NCBI GenBank assembly: GCA_031002005.1
Contig: JARYHS010013630.1
Span: forward strand, 234,305,539-234,369,538
Direction: 5' to 3'
DNA length: 64,000 nt
DNA from: Vandiemenella viatica
Taxonomy: Eukaryota > Arthropoda > Insecta > Orthoptera > Morabidae
In this document: piece by piece, positions 11,196 through 23,664 of the stretch
How the letters are laid out: every line of letters starts with the position of its first letter
How positions within the stretch are numbered: the first letter of the stretch is position 1
Position numbers and translations under genes: made by a program
The notes under the pieces: model-generated
The model's input: only the letters and a program-made list of their open reading frames with translations
What the model was told of the DNA's origin: nothing
The model's database searches: none

Positions 11196-11554
11196 AGTAA
11201 GTTCACTGACGAATAAATTACTTTAATATTAGTTAAAATTTGAACAATCAAAAGGAATCAATCCAAATTCGGAGGATGTGTGGAAAAGTGGAACCATAAT
11301 AAGCAGTTAAGAGTGCAGAGAGATGTCGTGCACGCATGCCCAACAGCGCCCTCTTTTGTGTGACTGAACACATCAATGTTACGTCACGTTTAATTGGTAC
11401 AGAACATTCAAACGAAATGGAAAGGGCAAGAAGTGACAGTACGCATCGTCAGTGTCAGAGGATGCTATATCAGCCTTTGTGCTAGCTGCAAGGTGACTGA
11501 ATGGTATGGTTTGGAAAGTGGGTGCCTACAACATGTGATCTCACCTCTTACATA

Positions 11555-11860
11555 TTGCGGAAAATGAGTCAGCAAGCCAATGCCCGGTCACGTGTGCAGA
11601 ACTTATACGAAGAACGACTCGTACCACTGCTTCCGTGGCACAGCCTACATGTCGCACATCGAACATGTCTGGGATTGATCGATCGTCATCTTGTTCATTC
11701 AGTTCCTCCCGCAGCACTATCGATGCATTATAGACCCTCCTATAAACCGCGTGGTTGTGTGTTCCCCAGTAGAATAACCAGGCTACCTTTGATTCCATGC
11801 TACAATGTCTAGTGACATTTATTGCAGCGCTTAGCGACATCATACAGTATTGATTTCTCA
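11555..11860 (+). pseudogene. Tc1-like transposase fragment (DDE C-terminal part)
   Basis: Across two frames the sequence reads as the C-terminal catalytic half of a Tc1-family transposase. QQANARSRVQ stands where QQDNARPH, with the second catalytic Asp, is normal. Next come EERLVPLLPW, a decayed IEH-WD block, a VHSVPPAAL-like stretch and a final FDSM-like helix. The key Asp of the DNA motif is already Ala, and several frameshifts are needed, so the copy is dead. Full-length Tc1 transposases are about 340 residues; fewer than 100 remain. No terminal inverted repeats were found. Family membership rests on motif order, so clade is not assigned. Confidence 0.65.
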
Positions 11861-13639
11861 CGATCATAATGTATGAGCTGGAGTCTGTAATTCTAAACAT
11901 TTGTCAAATGCTAATCTGTGGAATAAATTTCAATGTAATCTCAAGTCCCCTTCTTCTCAAACAATAATGCATAGTTTTTCGTCATACTTCCATTAAGAGT
12001 TTAATGAATTCGTAAAAAAAATAAAAAAAATAAAAAATCAAACTGTGGGAAATTTTTGTAATTTAAGGTGATTTTTAGTTAATTTTGGGACTAATGGAAT
12101 ATTGGATTTGAATTTAATTGTATTGATTATTTCAAAACTTTTCTATTTAAAATTTTTCCCCATTGAAAGAATATAAAAAGAAGGAAGCACTAGAGTTCAC
12201 CCAACGGGGAGCATAAAAGGGTATAAACTTGTTTTACAACTTTTAATAACGGAGAGATTTTAATACCACGGTTAAAGGTATGAATAAAGTAGTATTTGTA
12301 TTATTTACGTGCAGCGTTGATGGCTAACAACAGATCTCTTACCATTTATGTTTGCTCCCTCATATGTAGTTTCTTAATTCAGGTAGTTCCCTTTTTAAAA
12401 TATTGTAGAAATGATTTTAGAAGCGTCTAATAAACTGAAATAGTATAAATAATGTCACAAGCTATGCCAACCACTCACGAGATTGAGACTATATAACTAA
12501 CCGGGAAGTGTTTGTAGAAATTTTTTAGTAAGCCAACAATAAAAGTATTTTACATCTCTTAAACGTCGTCAAAGACTTGTATGCATTTATGTTGCTAACA
12601 CATCAACATTGCGAAAAGTGTTTGTTCCAGTCGCCAACTGTAACTGGAAAGAAACTTATTTTTGTTTATATTGTATTTACATGTTAGCTGCGCAATAAGT
12701 TACTAGCGTCGAAGGAAACGAATTACGTCTATTCTGTAGCCAGTAGCAGAAAACATAAACAAATTAAACCAGATAGTTATTAATATTTCCAAAAAATTTA
12801 AAAAGCTATATAATATTTGACTGGAATATAGAGTATCTATACGGTAGAATCATTCTATGTGGGATTATATATTGAAACATTCAAGTTTTTATTAATTTTT
12901 GCTGAAATTCCTTGCACTTCTACGTCAAGCATGAAAAACAGAAAAAATAAAATCTGAATGGCAATCAAGCACAAAACTTGATCTTATCGAATATAAGGGC
13001 AAAAGAATGCATCGTTGTCTTTGCACAGTTAATCGAAGAACTGCGTAATTATGTTTAAATATCGTGCCACAAAAAATAACATGGAATTCAGTATCTCTGG
13101 TATTCGTTACACAAAATACCTGATTAAGCCTAAAAAATTCATATGACGGTGTAGTGCTAGAATCAGTAGAAGAGGCTTGTTAAGATATAATCAATTGTAA
13201 AACAAAGATTAATTTTTGTGGGAGTTGATGACCGAAACTAGAATAGATGTGTCACATTTGATTCGATTAGTTTTTTAATTCAACGCTACACTAGGAATCG
13301 AAATGATCACGGATTGAGAGATTTTATTCGGGCAAGTTACACAGTGCCCGGCTTGAACGTGGCATTATCGAAAAGAAAGAGGGATACGCATTGATCAAAT
13401 CGCCATCAGCACATGAACTCAGTTTTTTAATTAAAGACTGGGCTCACTGCAACTGGATTCTGCACCGGGCAGCCGACTGGGCACAGGGAACGAAACTCGT
13501 GGCCGCAGGGACCCACTCGGCAAAATTTTTGGACCACTCTCCCATTGAAACAACAAATTATTAACCGACGCTCCAACCGTAATTTAACTTCAAGTCATGT
13601 TTCAATTTTTGGCTCGTGTGTGTTTAGTCTGAACACTGC
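11861..13639. other. AT-rich intergenic region
   Basis: No gene, repeat array or promoter that I can support. A small GC-richer patch at about 13440-13530 has no open frame of note. Confidence 0.55.
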
Positions 13640-14400
13640 TGTAGTGGAGATTTTTTTTTTTTTCGTATGAAATAATAGTTTGGGATGGAGAGGGTGGTGG
13701 GAATGGAAGTGAGGGTGGAAGCGGGCAGAGAGGGAATTACTTGTGGTACTTTATTGGCGCCAGTTAGCAATTTATATTGGTCAGCGGCGGTTGGCGCACC
13801 GGAACCTAATTGTTTTTATCGCCAGAGAGAGGAAAAAAAGGGGACGAAAACGGTGGTTCGATAGGGAAAACGGGGAGAGGGTAGGAACGGAGTTTGTGGG
13901 GGAGAACCATGACACGCGAAAATAGAGAAAAGAGAGAGAAGGGAAGAGACGTATATCAGGCAACAGTGGCGTGTGGAGCCGTGAAATACAGACTGATACA
14001 TGTGAGGGCGAAATGAGTGGTAACTTCTACACAGAAAGAGACGGAGAGTGTGCTAGAAGAGGAGGCAGGGAAGCGAGGCGTGATCGAACTAAGACCGTAT
14101 CTGCGTGCGGCTCTGTGCGCTGGTTTTCTGCATCTGGTGTTCTCCGACGGGTTCGACTGCGGCCGGGATATTTACGGTCTGAGTCGGGAGTCGACCTCGG
14201 CTAATGGGAACAGATGGCGACAACGGCTGGGTCGGCCTGGCCGGAGCTCTGCGCCGGCCGCAGCTGGTCCAGACCTGCAGTCGAAACTCTCATTAGGATA
14301 AGGACACACCGGTGGTAAACACAGCCGGAACAACTGAGTCAGTCCGATGGTGTTAGGAGTTGTGATACTCGTCCGTTCTGTTGACAATATCGCAAAAAGA
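13640..14400. other. Purine-rich then CpG-rich block
   Basis: A T-run and G/A-rich stretch (13640-13960) leads into a CpG-rich block (about 14050-14290) with restriction-like palindromes such as CCGGCC and GCCGGC. Open frames of 60-94 codons exist on both strands, but none has a recognisable motif. The composition contrast could mark a promoter or an old insertion. Confidence 0.4.
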
Positions 14401-14494
14401 GGTTACTAGAATGGGTTGACACTAAGATACTTGATTGTTTGGAATCTTCCAGAAAAAAGTCAAATGTGCAGTATCACAACAACCAATTATTTTT

Positions 14495-15350
14495 GTTATT
14501 TATATTATTATTATTGTTGGCGAATTTTGTCAATAAATGGAAGACGTTAAGCAAATGACCCAATCAAGTTTTCTTTGAGTTTTTATTGTTGTTCCAGTAG
14601 GTTTTCATTCTTTCAGAGAAAGCTTGTTTGCGTTTTTCCGATCACTTTGGTCGGTATTGTTTTGTTTTGGTTATTCAGTTGTAACTTCCCATTTGTCTAC
14701 TTTGTGTCTGAAGGTGTCTCTTTCTAAGATGTCTGTTGCTCCTATGTTTGCACTTTTAAGATCCTTCCGAATTTCATTCAGCCAAGGTGTTGGATTTTTA
14801 AGTGAAGTTAAATAATCTATTATCTTTTTGTCAATCGATTTTCTGGTAGCCTCTTAAGATGGCCAAAGAATTTCATTCATCTTTTCTTGATGTCAATTTC
14901 GATATTTGAAAACTTTTCTGTTGTTTTGATTGATTGTAGTCTATAACCATCTTTATTGCTCCTAGAATTTTTCTAATGATTTTTCTCTTCACTTTTTTTA
15001 TTTCTTCAAGGTCACGTTTTCTGTTAAGTGTTAACGTTTCACTGGCATAGAGGACTGTTGATTTTATGACTGTGTTGAATTGCCGAATTTTAGTCTGTCT
15101 TGACATGGATTTTTTGTTGTAGAGATTTTGCACTGATCCTAACGCTTTTTTACTTTTTGGAGGCGATTTTGCTACGAGATTTTCTCAAGGCCTGTCGGTT
15201 CCATGAATTCTCCGAGGTATTTAAAGTATGGAACCCTGTTGATTTTATCGTATTTTGTTCTCGAACTTGCTATTTCTGTCTTTGAACATATGAATTCAGT
15301 TTTCTCGAATGAGATTTGTAACCCTACTTTTTCTGCACATTCTTTGAGTT
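14495..15350 (-). pseudogene. RTE-like LINE fragment, 3' half of reverse transcriptase ORF
   Basis: Read on the minus strand, the segment gives late reverse transcriptase motifs (SFEKTEF, then YFKYLGEF, about 15220-15330). A connection region follows with VLYASETLTLNRKRDLE and RKIIRKILGA (about 14940-15080), then a basic C-terminal region. At least one frameshift (near 15180) separates the parts. At the 3' end (about 14497-14520 on the plus strand) is an AAT-type microsatellite, the tail type typical of RTE-like elements. The catalytic YADD-type core and the endonuclease are missing, so it is a 5'-truncated dead copy. The clade name is an inference from tail and motifs. Confidence 0.7.
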
Positions 15351-16259
15351 ATTTGTATTATTATTATCATTGTTTTGTATTTTTTTAAGTATCCTATATA
15401 AATTCTGTAAATGTCTATAATGTGTTGATTTATTTCGGGATTATCACTGATAGTAGTTTGTAAACTAACGGGTGGATTTAGTTTATTATCTTTAAAGATT
15501 GGTATTGTAGCGTCTTTGGACTCGCCAACTGAGGGAGGGAGGGCAGTGTTTGCAGGGCGGGCCACAAGTGTTGTGTTGCACCGTTGAGATAATGTCGCAT
15601 AACAGGAGTTTGTGTTTCGCTTTAAGGAAGCTATAATAGTTTATAAAATGAGCTTGGAAATCTGTCCGGGTGTAATATGAGTGTGCGAAAACGTGATTAG
15701 AGGAGCTGAGTTTTTTAAAATTTTATGGTATTTGATTACATTCTAACTTTGTAACGATACCTTCCATTATAAACTATGTTAATTAAAATCATCAAAGATG
15801 ACGGATAGCAAGTGTTGAATGATGATAAATGGGCCAGAATCATCGAAAAATATGCCGTTTTCATCTATTACTGTGATGGTATTTATAACCGACATCGTTC
15901 TTTGAGTTTTGCTTTTGTAAATTACGGCTGCGAATAAACTATACTAATTAGGTGTAATGATTACAAATTACAATTGGTAACAATATTTTCCTAAGAATTC
16001 CTTGCTTAAAATACGCCACAGTACAATACATTACATTACATTAAATTTATGATGAAACGAATTAATATTTGGGCATTGTGAAGAATTTTGCTTCCTTGTG
16101 TGTTTATTAAAATCTTCTGTCATATTGTGAACTACATATCATTCAGTTTTCCCTGTTAAAGCACCACAAATCATTTGATGATCATATGTTTCTTTTAACG
16201 CGTGAATTACAAGCCGAATTACATTGATATTCCAATCTTCCACATTACGAATCTAGGTA
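15351..16259. other. Spacer between two opposed LINE fragments
   Basis: Mostly AT-rich. About 15401-15438 carries a stretch (atgtctataatgtgttg...) that recurs in the same orientation at about 16453-16486 inside the next LINE fragment. A GGGA microrepeat sits near 15533-15542. Confidence 0.5.
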
Positions 16260-17595
16260 GAAAGCCAGTTACATTTGAGTATCAGACAGATCTAGAACCT
16301 AAGAACAATCCGTATGATACGACAAACAAACAATACTGTGATAACATTTGTAGATTTCAAGAATGCATGCGACTCCATAGACAGATATAAGAAAGAATAC
16401 GGTGCTTTTGTATTTTTTTAAAATAATTTAAGTACCTTAAATAATTATATAAATGTCTATAATCTGTTGAATTATTTCAGGGTTACCAAAAAGATAAGAA
16501 GAAAAAGCTTTCATACAACAGACTCTAATGGATATCACATTTAAAATCAAATTTGTGGTAGAAACCACAGAACAATTCGAAATACGCACAGTAGTCAGTC
16601 AGGGATCTGGATTATCACCGCAACAGGGTACTGGACAACGTTATCAAATAATGGGAAACACAGGTCAAAGGAATACATTTTGAAACAATGCGTGATACTA
16701 TAACAATCAAAGATGTCTGGCATTTACGCGTGACCTGGATATACTCAACCGGACAAGAAACACAATAAGCACTGGAACATTTGTATCAAATTTTGGCCAA
16801 TTTTTGTATGAAAAAAAAAAAAAAAAAACGCAGTGCCGGGGAACAAAAACAATCAACGTCATGTAAACAGTACACACGGTATATCTATGGGAATACATAT
16901 AAATAAAAAGATCTAACAAGGCATCAAATGTGTAAAGATCAGAATACTTCGAAGGGTATCCAGACTCTCATGGGCACATTATAACAAATGAAATAAATCA
17001 AGAAAGTCAAAACTCAGACATTACCACACTGTTCGAATACTAGAAGCACTGCATGCATCAGAAACGAAAGCACAAAAATGAAAAACGTTGAGCACAAAAT
17101 CTTTAGGTTATTTTTTATTTATTTAGGAATAAATATGACATATGTGTGAAACGACCAAAGAAAGAACTATACAAACACACATAAACTCACAGACAGCATC
17201 AGAAGAAGCAAATTATGATCTATGGACATTTATAGAGAAAGAAACAACAGTTGATTCACAAAGAGGATATTTGATTTAGCAAAAGGCTCATTTAAGAATA
17301 CTGATTGGTTCCATGAAATAGAAGAATATTTAAATCTTGCAGGAATCAGTAAGGAATTGAAACAAAAAATTGAACAATTCAGGAACAACATTATGAAAAC
17401 TAAATTCAAAATACAGAAGAAAATAGGAACAAAGTGGTCAGAATAAAGAAAACAGGAACCCAGTAAACTTATGGAGAGGTTTTGGGAAGAAACAAGGAAG
17501 AAGACAGATAACCAAAAAAGCAACTGATTAATCGCGAATAATTTGAGTTTCATCATTGTCCTCAAGGGCAATAATGACTAATAATAATAATAGGA
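16260..17595 (+). pseudogene. RTE-like LINE fragment, RT domain to 3' tail
   Basis: The plus strand gives reverse transcriptase motif A as TFVDFKNACDSID (about 16340-16385) and motif B as VSQGSGLSP (about 16590-16615), where families normally show RQGDGLSP. A long C-terminal region follows with KRIFDLAKGSFKNTDWFHEIEEYL-type sequence (17265-17330, split by stops and shifts) and a terminal basic stretch ending in a stop near 17528. Motif C (the FADD-type catalytic pair) is not found. A TAATAATAATAATA run at 17578-17591 forms the 3' tail. The order of parts fits a LINE ORF with endonuclease missing. Stops and frameshifts show it is inactive. Confidence 0.72.
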
Positions 17596-17794
17596 TCTCG
17601 ACATGCTGGAATTGCTTATTTAAATCCACAGTACACATTGGCGGTTCAAGTATTTCTGAGAGGCTTCATTAAGTATTGTTGTCAGCGATATAATACGTAA
17701 GTGAGAACAGCTGATATTTTTTTATCGCTTCCCGTCTCGTCGATATCAAGCCAGATGAAAGTGCGGCAATTACCTGCGGCATCAAGGAACATCT

Positions 17795-18108
17795 GAACGT
17801 ATGAGAGTAATAACTGACACACTAAAATCCACTCCAGTCTCCTGGTTACATCTGATCAGCAACATATCACTTCCACAGGTAAGACGCCAAGAAACAACGG
17901 CACGTGAATGGATAAAACTATACCACCCTGACCATCCACAGGATGTCCCCAATCCACGAGGTCCTAAATAACCTAAATCCAGAAACCCAGTATGGCAAGA
18001 CGTATTGGATTTGATGTCAAGAAAAAAATGGCGACAGAGCTGGAACTCTGCATCTGCGAAACATCCAGATATTAAAGATTCCACAACTGGACTTCTGGGA
18101 TTCCACCT
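17795..18108 (+). pseudogene. LINE ORF2 C-terminal region, 5' part of split copy
   Basis: Frame reads VITDTLKSTPVSWLHLISNIS, then VRRQETTAREW, a stop, and SRNPVWQD to TTGLLGFHL. This is the post-RT region common in insect LINEs, where 'G(T)IKSTPxxWLPxLxNI', 'LRRxxA' and 'KSRxPxW' blocks occur. The frame is broken at 18108 by the LTR retrotransposon and resumes at 24598. The stop codon in the middle means the LINE was already decaying, or has decayed since. Confidence 0.7.
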
Positions 18109-19050
18109 TGTAATGAATTAAAAGGTACAGTGCCATTAGGCACTAAGTGATCCCACGGTGTGTGTGAATATTGCCGGTGCGTCGTGTCAACGAACAGAAA
18201 CGTGACGGAACTAAAGCGTCCAGATTTACACGCGGATTTATAACCCCCATAAATAACTGAGACCCGCTTTCTATTTTCGCACGTTTCGGAAAGTTCCCGC
18301 CGAAAACTGGCTCCGTCTAGCAAAAATAACCTTAGTGACGTTTCCTAGTAAATGAGTGCGTTATGAGAGTAGGGGAAGACGATCCAGCCAATAGAGAAGC
18401 CGCCTCAATTTATTGCCGTGTTGGTGTTTTTTCTTGTCTGTTCTGGGGCCAATATGACGCTGGTACTTTGGCGCGGATTGCGGTGATTCGCCAAGAGCCG
18501 GACCCGACATCGCGTCACGAGAAGTACAGAGTCTTGCTCGGAGGAGAAGGACGGACGACGAGACATTCTGGTGCAGATCTTCATCTAGTACGGCCGAAGT
18601 GATTTTCGCGGAGTACGAGTCGGCAGCTGGGGACGCTGCCATCACGCGGTGCGTTCGAGGAAGCTGAAAGACCGCATGTGGCGCTGGTCTTACCTGGTCG
18701 CTGACCTGGGCTGTGAACAATGGTAAAAGCTACGGCCCGGACGGAAGCTCATGCAATCGTTCCACCCAGTAATGACCCTGAGATTTTGCAATGACCCTGA
18801 GATTTTGCTCTAACTGTTTGACATTCAATGATATGTAATTGTTAACCTCAGAATAAAAACAAACTTCGTGTTTGCCTGGTTTCACAATAATAAATTGTAC
18901 ACCCAATTTTCAATTTCCTATTCATTATAATAATATTTTCATGTGATTAGCTGAAGATTTAAGTATGATTTTTGATATTCCAAATTGATAATTTTGCTAA
19001 TGATAAAACAGTATGACCCAAAAGTAAACGTCCGCAAGGTAGACGTTACA
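18109..19050 (+). repeat. 5' LTR
   Basis: 942 bp, TGTAATG... to ...GTTACA. It contains a TATA-like TTTATAAC (18237-18244), an AATAAA signal (18852-18857) and a tandem pair of a 19-bp unit (18771-18789 and 18790-18808). It differs from the 3' LTR by a 13-bp extra block near 18311-18323, four one-base indels in homopolymers and one substitution that I could find. Open frames of up to 119 codons inside it occur identically in both LTRs and are not genes. Confidence 0.9.
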
Positions 19051-19053
19051 ACA

Positions 19054-19071
19054 TGGCACCCTAAACGTGGA
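19054..19071 (+). promoter_or_regulatory. Candidate primer-binding site
   Basis: TGGCACCCTAAACGTGG starts three bases after the LTR end. Retroviral and gypsy-type primer sites begin TGG because they pair with the CCA end of a tRNA. I cannot name the tRNA. Confidence 0.6.
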
Positions 19072-20180
19072 GCTTTCGAAGATAGAACGATTGCAACAGT
19101 TTTCAGTCTATTATTTTTACTATCAAATGTTTAATTTTTATTTCAGTGGAAACCAGATGATCCAGCAGAAAATTTTATTTTATGATATATGATATGTTAA
19201 TGCTATGCCATTGAATTATTTTATTTTAGTCCTGCAACGGAGATGGATGCAGTTTGAAAATCATACTATGTGATGTATTGTGTTGATACATGTTCAAATC
19301 GACGTTGAAAAATTGTTTTGTTTGTCAATGTGGAAATATGATGTGATGATTGTCTTTCATTCGATATGTTGTTGTGTTGTTGAAATATGATTTTTGGTTT
19401 TCTTTCGATTGTGATGTGGTTTTGTCTAATTTTGGTAATGGATCTGTTGAGACGATTTCTCGAGACTGGTGTTTAATGGTAAGATTGTTTCGTCGATTCA
19501 GCGTTGAAAAATGGCATGTTTGATTTTTGAATGTCTTCTGGGACGGCTATTACTTTTTATCTTTTTCGTATCTTGCTTATTCGTGTTTTATGTGTGCTGA
19601 CGTGTCGACAGAATATTCATTGTGATTTACCTGTGGTATCGGGAGTAAAATTACGTTTGCTAGAAATCATATGTCACGAGAAGTGTTACTGCACGTATGT
19701 GTTTTTAAGTTGATGGTTGATTTTAAATTAAAGCGGGCTGACATCTATTTTTGGTTTGATTTCTTTCCATATGATCACTAAGATCTCGCGTTATGCTGAA
19801 TTTTTTCTAATTGTTTTTTAAAACAAATTCAATGACTAATAATACGAGATCTATGTGCGCGAAGGTAAATTCTGTGATTGATTTTTAATGTCTTGCGGGA
19901 AATGCGAACTGGTCTCGGTTCATTTTCTTTGATACCGTTGTGTGATGAATTTCTATTGATTCTGATGATCCAGAAGCTTGTTCAAGTTGTCTATTTTATT
20001 TTCCTTGTGGTATTCGCAGGAGTGTTCGTGGAGATTGAATTACGGGGGGCCGTAAAGATAATTTAAAGGGAGGTTTGACTAACTTTTATGGCGTAAACGA
20101 TTCTCTAAATTAACACTGCTTTCAAATGCGATTGCTAAAAGTTGAATTGAATGCTGCTCCGGAGTGGAAAGTTTATTAAA

Positions 20181-20760
20181 ATGGCACAAAGTTTGAATCA
20201 AACGGAGTTAGGAAATCTTGACGTAGCGATGGAAGGAAATCACGCGAATTGATAGATAACTCCGCGATCGTGAATTTTGAACAAACTCCTAGTGAAGCGG
20301 GTAATATATTTTGGGACGAGGCAACGAACCCATTGCAAAGCAAGCAGGACGTAATTCTAGCGCCTCCGCTAAATGATTTAGGTATTTCTGGCCAGATTTT
20401 GGAATTGTTACACCAAATGAATGAAAACATCACTGCCCGAGGAACGCAAATGAAAGAAATAATCAAAAAAATGGATGCCCATAGAGCGGAAATGAATGAA
20501 AAACGTACTGCTCCTTAGCGAACAGCAAGAAAAAATCCAAAGAGCAAATGAACAGGAAGAAATGAAAAAATTGACACAAAATTGGATGCCTTCGGAAAGA
20601 AACAGGTTGAAATAATGGAACAATTTAAAGTTGGTTTGCGAAAAGAAATGTCGGAAGTTGATGGCTTGAAAAGTAATAGTAATGGTCTGGATGGAATAAG
20701 TATAATTCTTCAAGAAAATAAAATGACTGAAGATGAAAGTTCTAAAGAAATAGGAACCAG
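20181..20760 (+). pseudogene. Broken gag-like coiled-coil region
   Basis: An ATG at 20181 (MAQSLNQTEL) opens a frame that ends at about 20249. The message continues in a second frame (20249-20518, through ELLHQMNENITARGTQMKE), and after a stop near 20518 in further frames (KIDTKLDAFGKKQ..., about 20566-20680). Joined in order, the frames describe a Glu/Lys/Met-rich heptad-like coiled coil of about 150 residues, as is common at the start of insect gypsy gag proteins. I see no CCHC zinc knuckle and no major homology region. At least three frameshifts or stops make it non-functional as read, though homopolymer sequencing errors could account for some. The gag assignment is an inference from position and character. 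Confidence 0.5.
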
Positions 20761-23649
20761 AGATATGGATAGAGAATCTAAATCTGATGTGCGCATAATA
20801 AAATCAGGCAGAAAATTGGTTGAAACTGGAAGGAAACAGGAAGACCGCGTGTGTGAAGATAACAGTTTTGCATTTTCAATTACCGAATCTACAAAATCAG
20901 GATGGTGAGGAAATCAAGTCCATCGGCAACAGCTATGCGCTATCGCACCCAAACCAGGAAAAGGAAAAATCATAAAAATGAAACCATGGTTATATGGATA
21001 TGGTGAAAGAGGATATTTGAAATATGTAAAATTTCTGCAAGTGCAAGGAACATTTGATGCGTGGTGCCAGAAGATTTGAATACTTTGCATCTCCGACGGA
21101 ACCGTAAATGTTACGATACACTCCAGGTAGAACATCGCAGGGGGTCTGTCCTAACGATCCAACAGGCCTTTCACAGAGAGCTAAAAGGAATTCCGAGACG
21201 ACTGCAGTGCCAGAACATATGTTTCACCAGAATGTTATGTGTAGACATAGAGACAACAAGTGACCAACAAAACCGTAACAGATCGTTGATCGTCGATGAA
21301 CAGATATGTTTGATGCATCGAATGATTTTTAGTATCGATGTGCGTGAGAGCACAAATTTTGATTGCGAAAAAATGGATTCAAAGATTACATGGCCGTTTA
21401 AAATATAAGATGACGGAGACATTTTTGAAATACCAGATTTATGTAAATGACCGTGCAAGATTTTGGTTTAAGTTTGTTGTAAGTGAAATGTAAATGCAGT
21501 ACAGATGACGTAGTTTTAAAATTTGTATTGCTAACTAAGGAAATGCATCAGAATCCGTAGAGGTAATTTTAAATTGATAAAGGTAAAGATATTTTAAGTC
21601 TAAGAATGACATTTTAGTTTGTTTGTAGAAAACATTTCAAACCTATGACGAGCGGCAACAATAATAATACAACCCTAGAGTGAAAAATGAAACGTTGATT
21701 GTTTATTAATATAAAACTTCCATACGCAGCAAAAGCTATTATAAAAAATAATAATAATCCTCAGAGAAATTGTTAGAAGTGAAAGATCATGTTTGATTAC
21801 GGTTTCAATTCGAGACGGGTTTGCCAAAATAGTCGCGACGATTGTAAAATCATTAATATTCCGTGTCATTGAGTTGTGGATTAAAATTGGTTGGAGTTTG
21901 ACCTTTGAGAAGAATAAATATTAGGCAGTGTGTTGATGTGTTAAAATATTAAGAGCAGAAAGAAATGACGTGTTCACGATAGCGCAGAGTAGATAAAGTT
22001 CGTTAAATGTAGATCAAGAAATGATCGTCTATGAAGAGTTTAAATAAATGAAACAAAAATATTGCAGACCGTGAAACCGAAGAAGGTATAGGCCAATATT
22101 ATTGTAATGGACGAAAAAAAATCGTCAGTTGGAGTTTAGAGGATGATAGATAGTCATCGAACTTAATAGCCGAAGCTAGAATGAACATGTAATTAATAAA
22201 ATGTGAGTAGGGATTGTTCCAACACGCTAATAATTCTAAGAAGAGGAAATTCGAAACCATGAATAGATGAAACACTAATGACACGAAGTTATTTAAAGAG
22301 AAATGGCTAAAGATTAATCGTTTGTGGATTAGAAATAGAGTGCTTGGTGAACTAAGGACGTTCAGAAACTAGAAATACCGATGAAACCGCGATGAAAATA
22401 AATTACCGAGTTTTAGAATCAGAGGATATGGTGTAAAAAACAATAAATTGTTGCATACAAGGAAGAGGGTTTAATTAAGAAGTATAAAAATGTTGGTTGC
22501 CGCTAGAAATATGTCATTATCTTTAAGTCTATGGTTACAAGGGCTTATAAAAAGTAGTAATAAAAATTAACAATATGATATAATCGTAGGAAATATTCTC
22601 TAATTACCGATGTGAATAAACCTATCAGTGCGGAAGATGTTGAGGATTAATGTAATTTTTTAATCTTATTGAATAAGAGATTTGAAGAGATCGTTTGACA
22701 AGAGCGCTAAAGTTGATTAGTCAAACTTGGCGAATGCAGCCTAAACCGAACGGCAGGCAACTGTAATCTTTTGTCCAAAAGCCACAATAGGGAAACGACC
22801 CGTCGCGCTGTCGAGAACCAGTGTCTCTGCTACCTGCAAGCCTTAGAAAGTGAAAGCGTTCGTGGAAACAGGGGGGGTTTGTTTACTCCAGTCAGCTGGC
22901 CTGGCGAGTTAACGAGTAGAAATGTTATGAATGTCTCTGTTGTCTTGGAAAACATTCAATAAAATAGTATCTGTTTTTAAATAAATAAATGAAAAAAGAT
23001 ACCAGTCTCGGAAATGATTTCAACAGTGGTTGTTAAAAAATAAAGTACACAGTAATAAAATTTTGTAATTAATTACAAGCATTAGGATTTAAAATGCTAG
23101 TTCATGTCATGTATTGATTTGACAAATATAACTGTTAGGATACTTTTGTGATGAAAAAGTGAATTAATAAGTAATTATAAGAATAATTGTTAAAAAAATT
23201 ATAGATAATAAATAATTTCGCATATTATAATAATAAAATGATGTAATTTTATTTTAATTGAATATTTTTTAAAAAAAGGGCAATCTAAGAAAGATTTAAA
23301 TTAGTTGTATAGAGAATGATATATGTCACATGCTACTCATAAGATATGTAATATGTAGTTATAAGACATGCTGGATTGTCTCGCGAGTTCACTGAGGAAT
23401 CAAGTAGGGCACAAGAGTAATTCGTGAAGTACAAAGCTATCACATGTGGTATTAAAATAGAGAACTGAAGATGGGTATATCTTAAGAAGTTTGATAATGT
23501 AACTATTAACAAAGATCACAAACAGTTAGAGAATATTAGAACGAACTAATCTCACTCACAAGGAACATTAACCCAATGACCAGAAATAAGTGAAGTTATA
23601 GTGAAAAACTGAATTGAAAATTATCCCATAGAATAATTTTCAATTGCAC
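20761..23649. other. Interior of LTR element with no recognisable pol
   Basis: Almost 2.9 kb downstream of the gag-like region holds no frame longer than about 115 codons on the plus strand. I found no DTGA/DSGA protease motif, no YxDD RT core and no integrase HHCC or DDE signature. It is AT-rich and looks non-coding. Confidence 0.6.
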
Positions 23650-23660
23650 GGGTGATGGGG
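23650..23660 (+). promoter_or_regulatory. Candidate polypurine tract
   Basis: GGGTGATGGGG lies four bases before the 3' LTR. Such tracts prime plus-strand synthesis. The internal T and the gap make it imperfect. Confidence 0.45.
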
Positions 23661-23664
23661 TAGT

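Noticed and set aside
14017..14301. 94-codon plus frame in the CpG-rich block
   Set aside because: Arg/Ala/Gly-rich peptide typical of GC-rich DNA, open on the opposite strand too; no motif.
18361..18720. 119-codon minus frame and 79-codon plus frame, repeated at 23905-24264
   Set aside because: They lie wholly inside the LTRs and owe their identity to LTR duplication; no protein motif.
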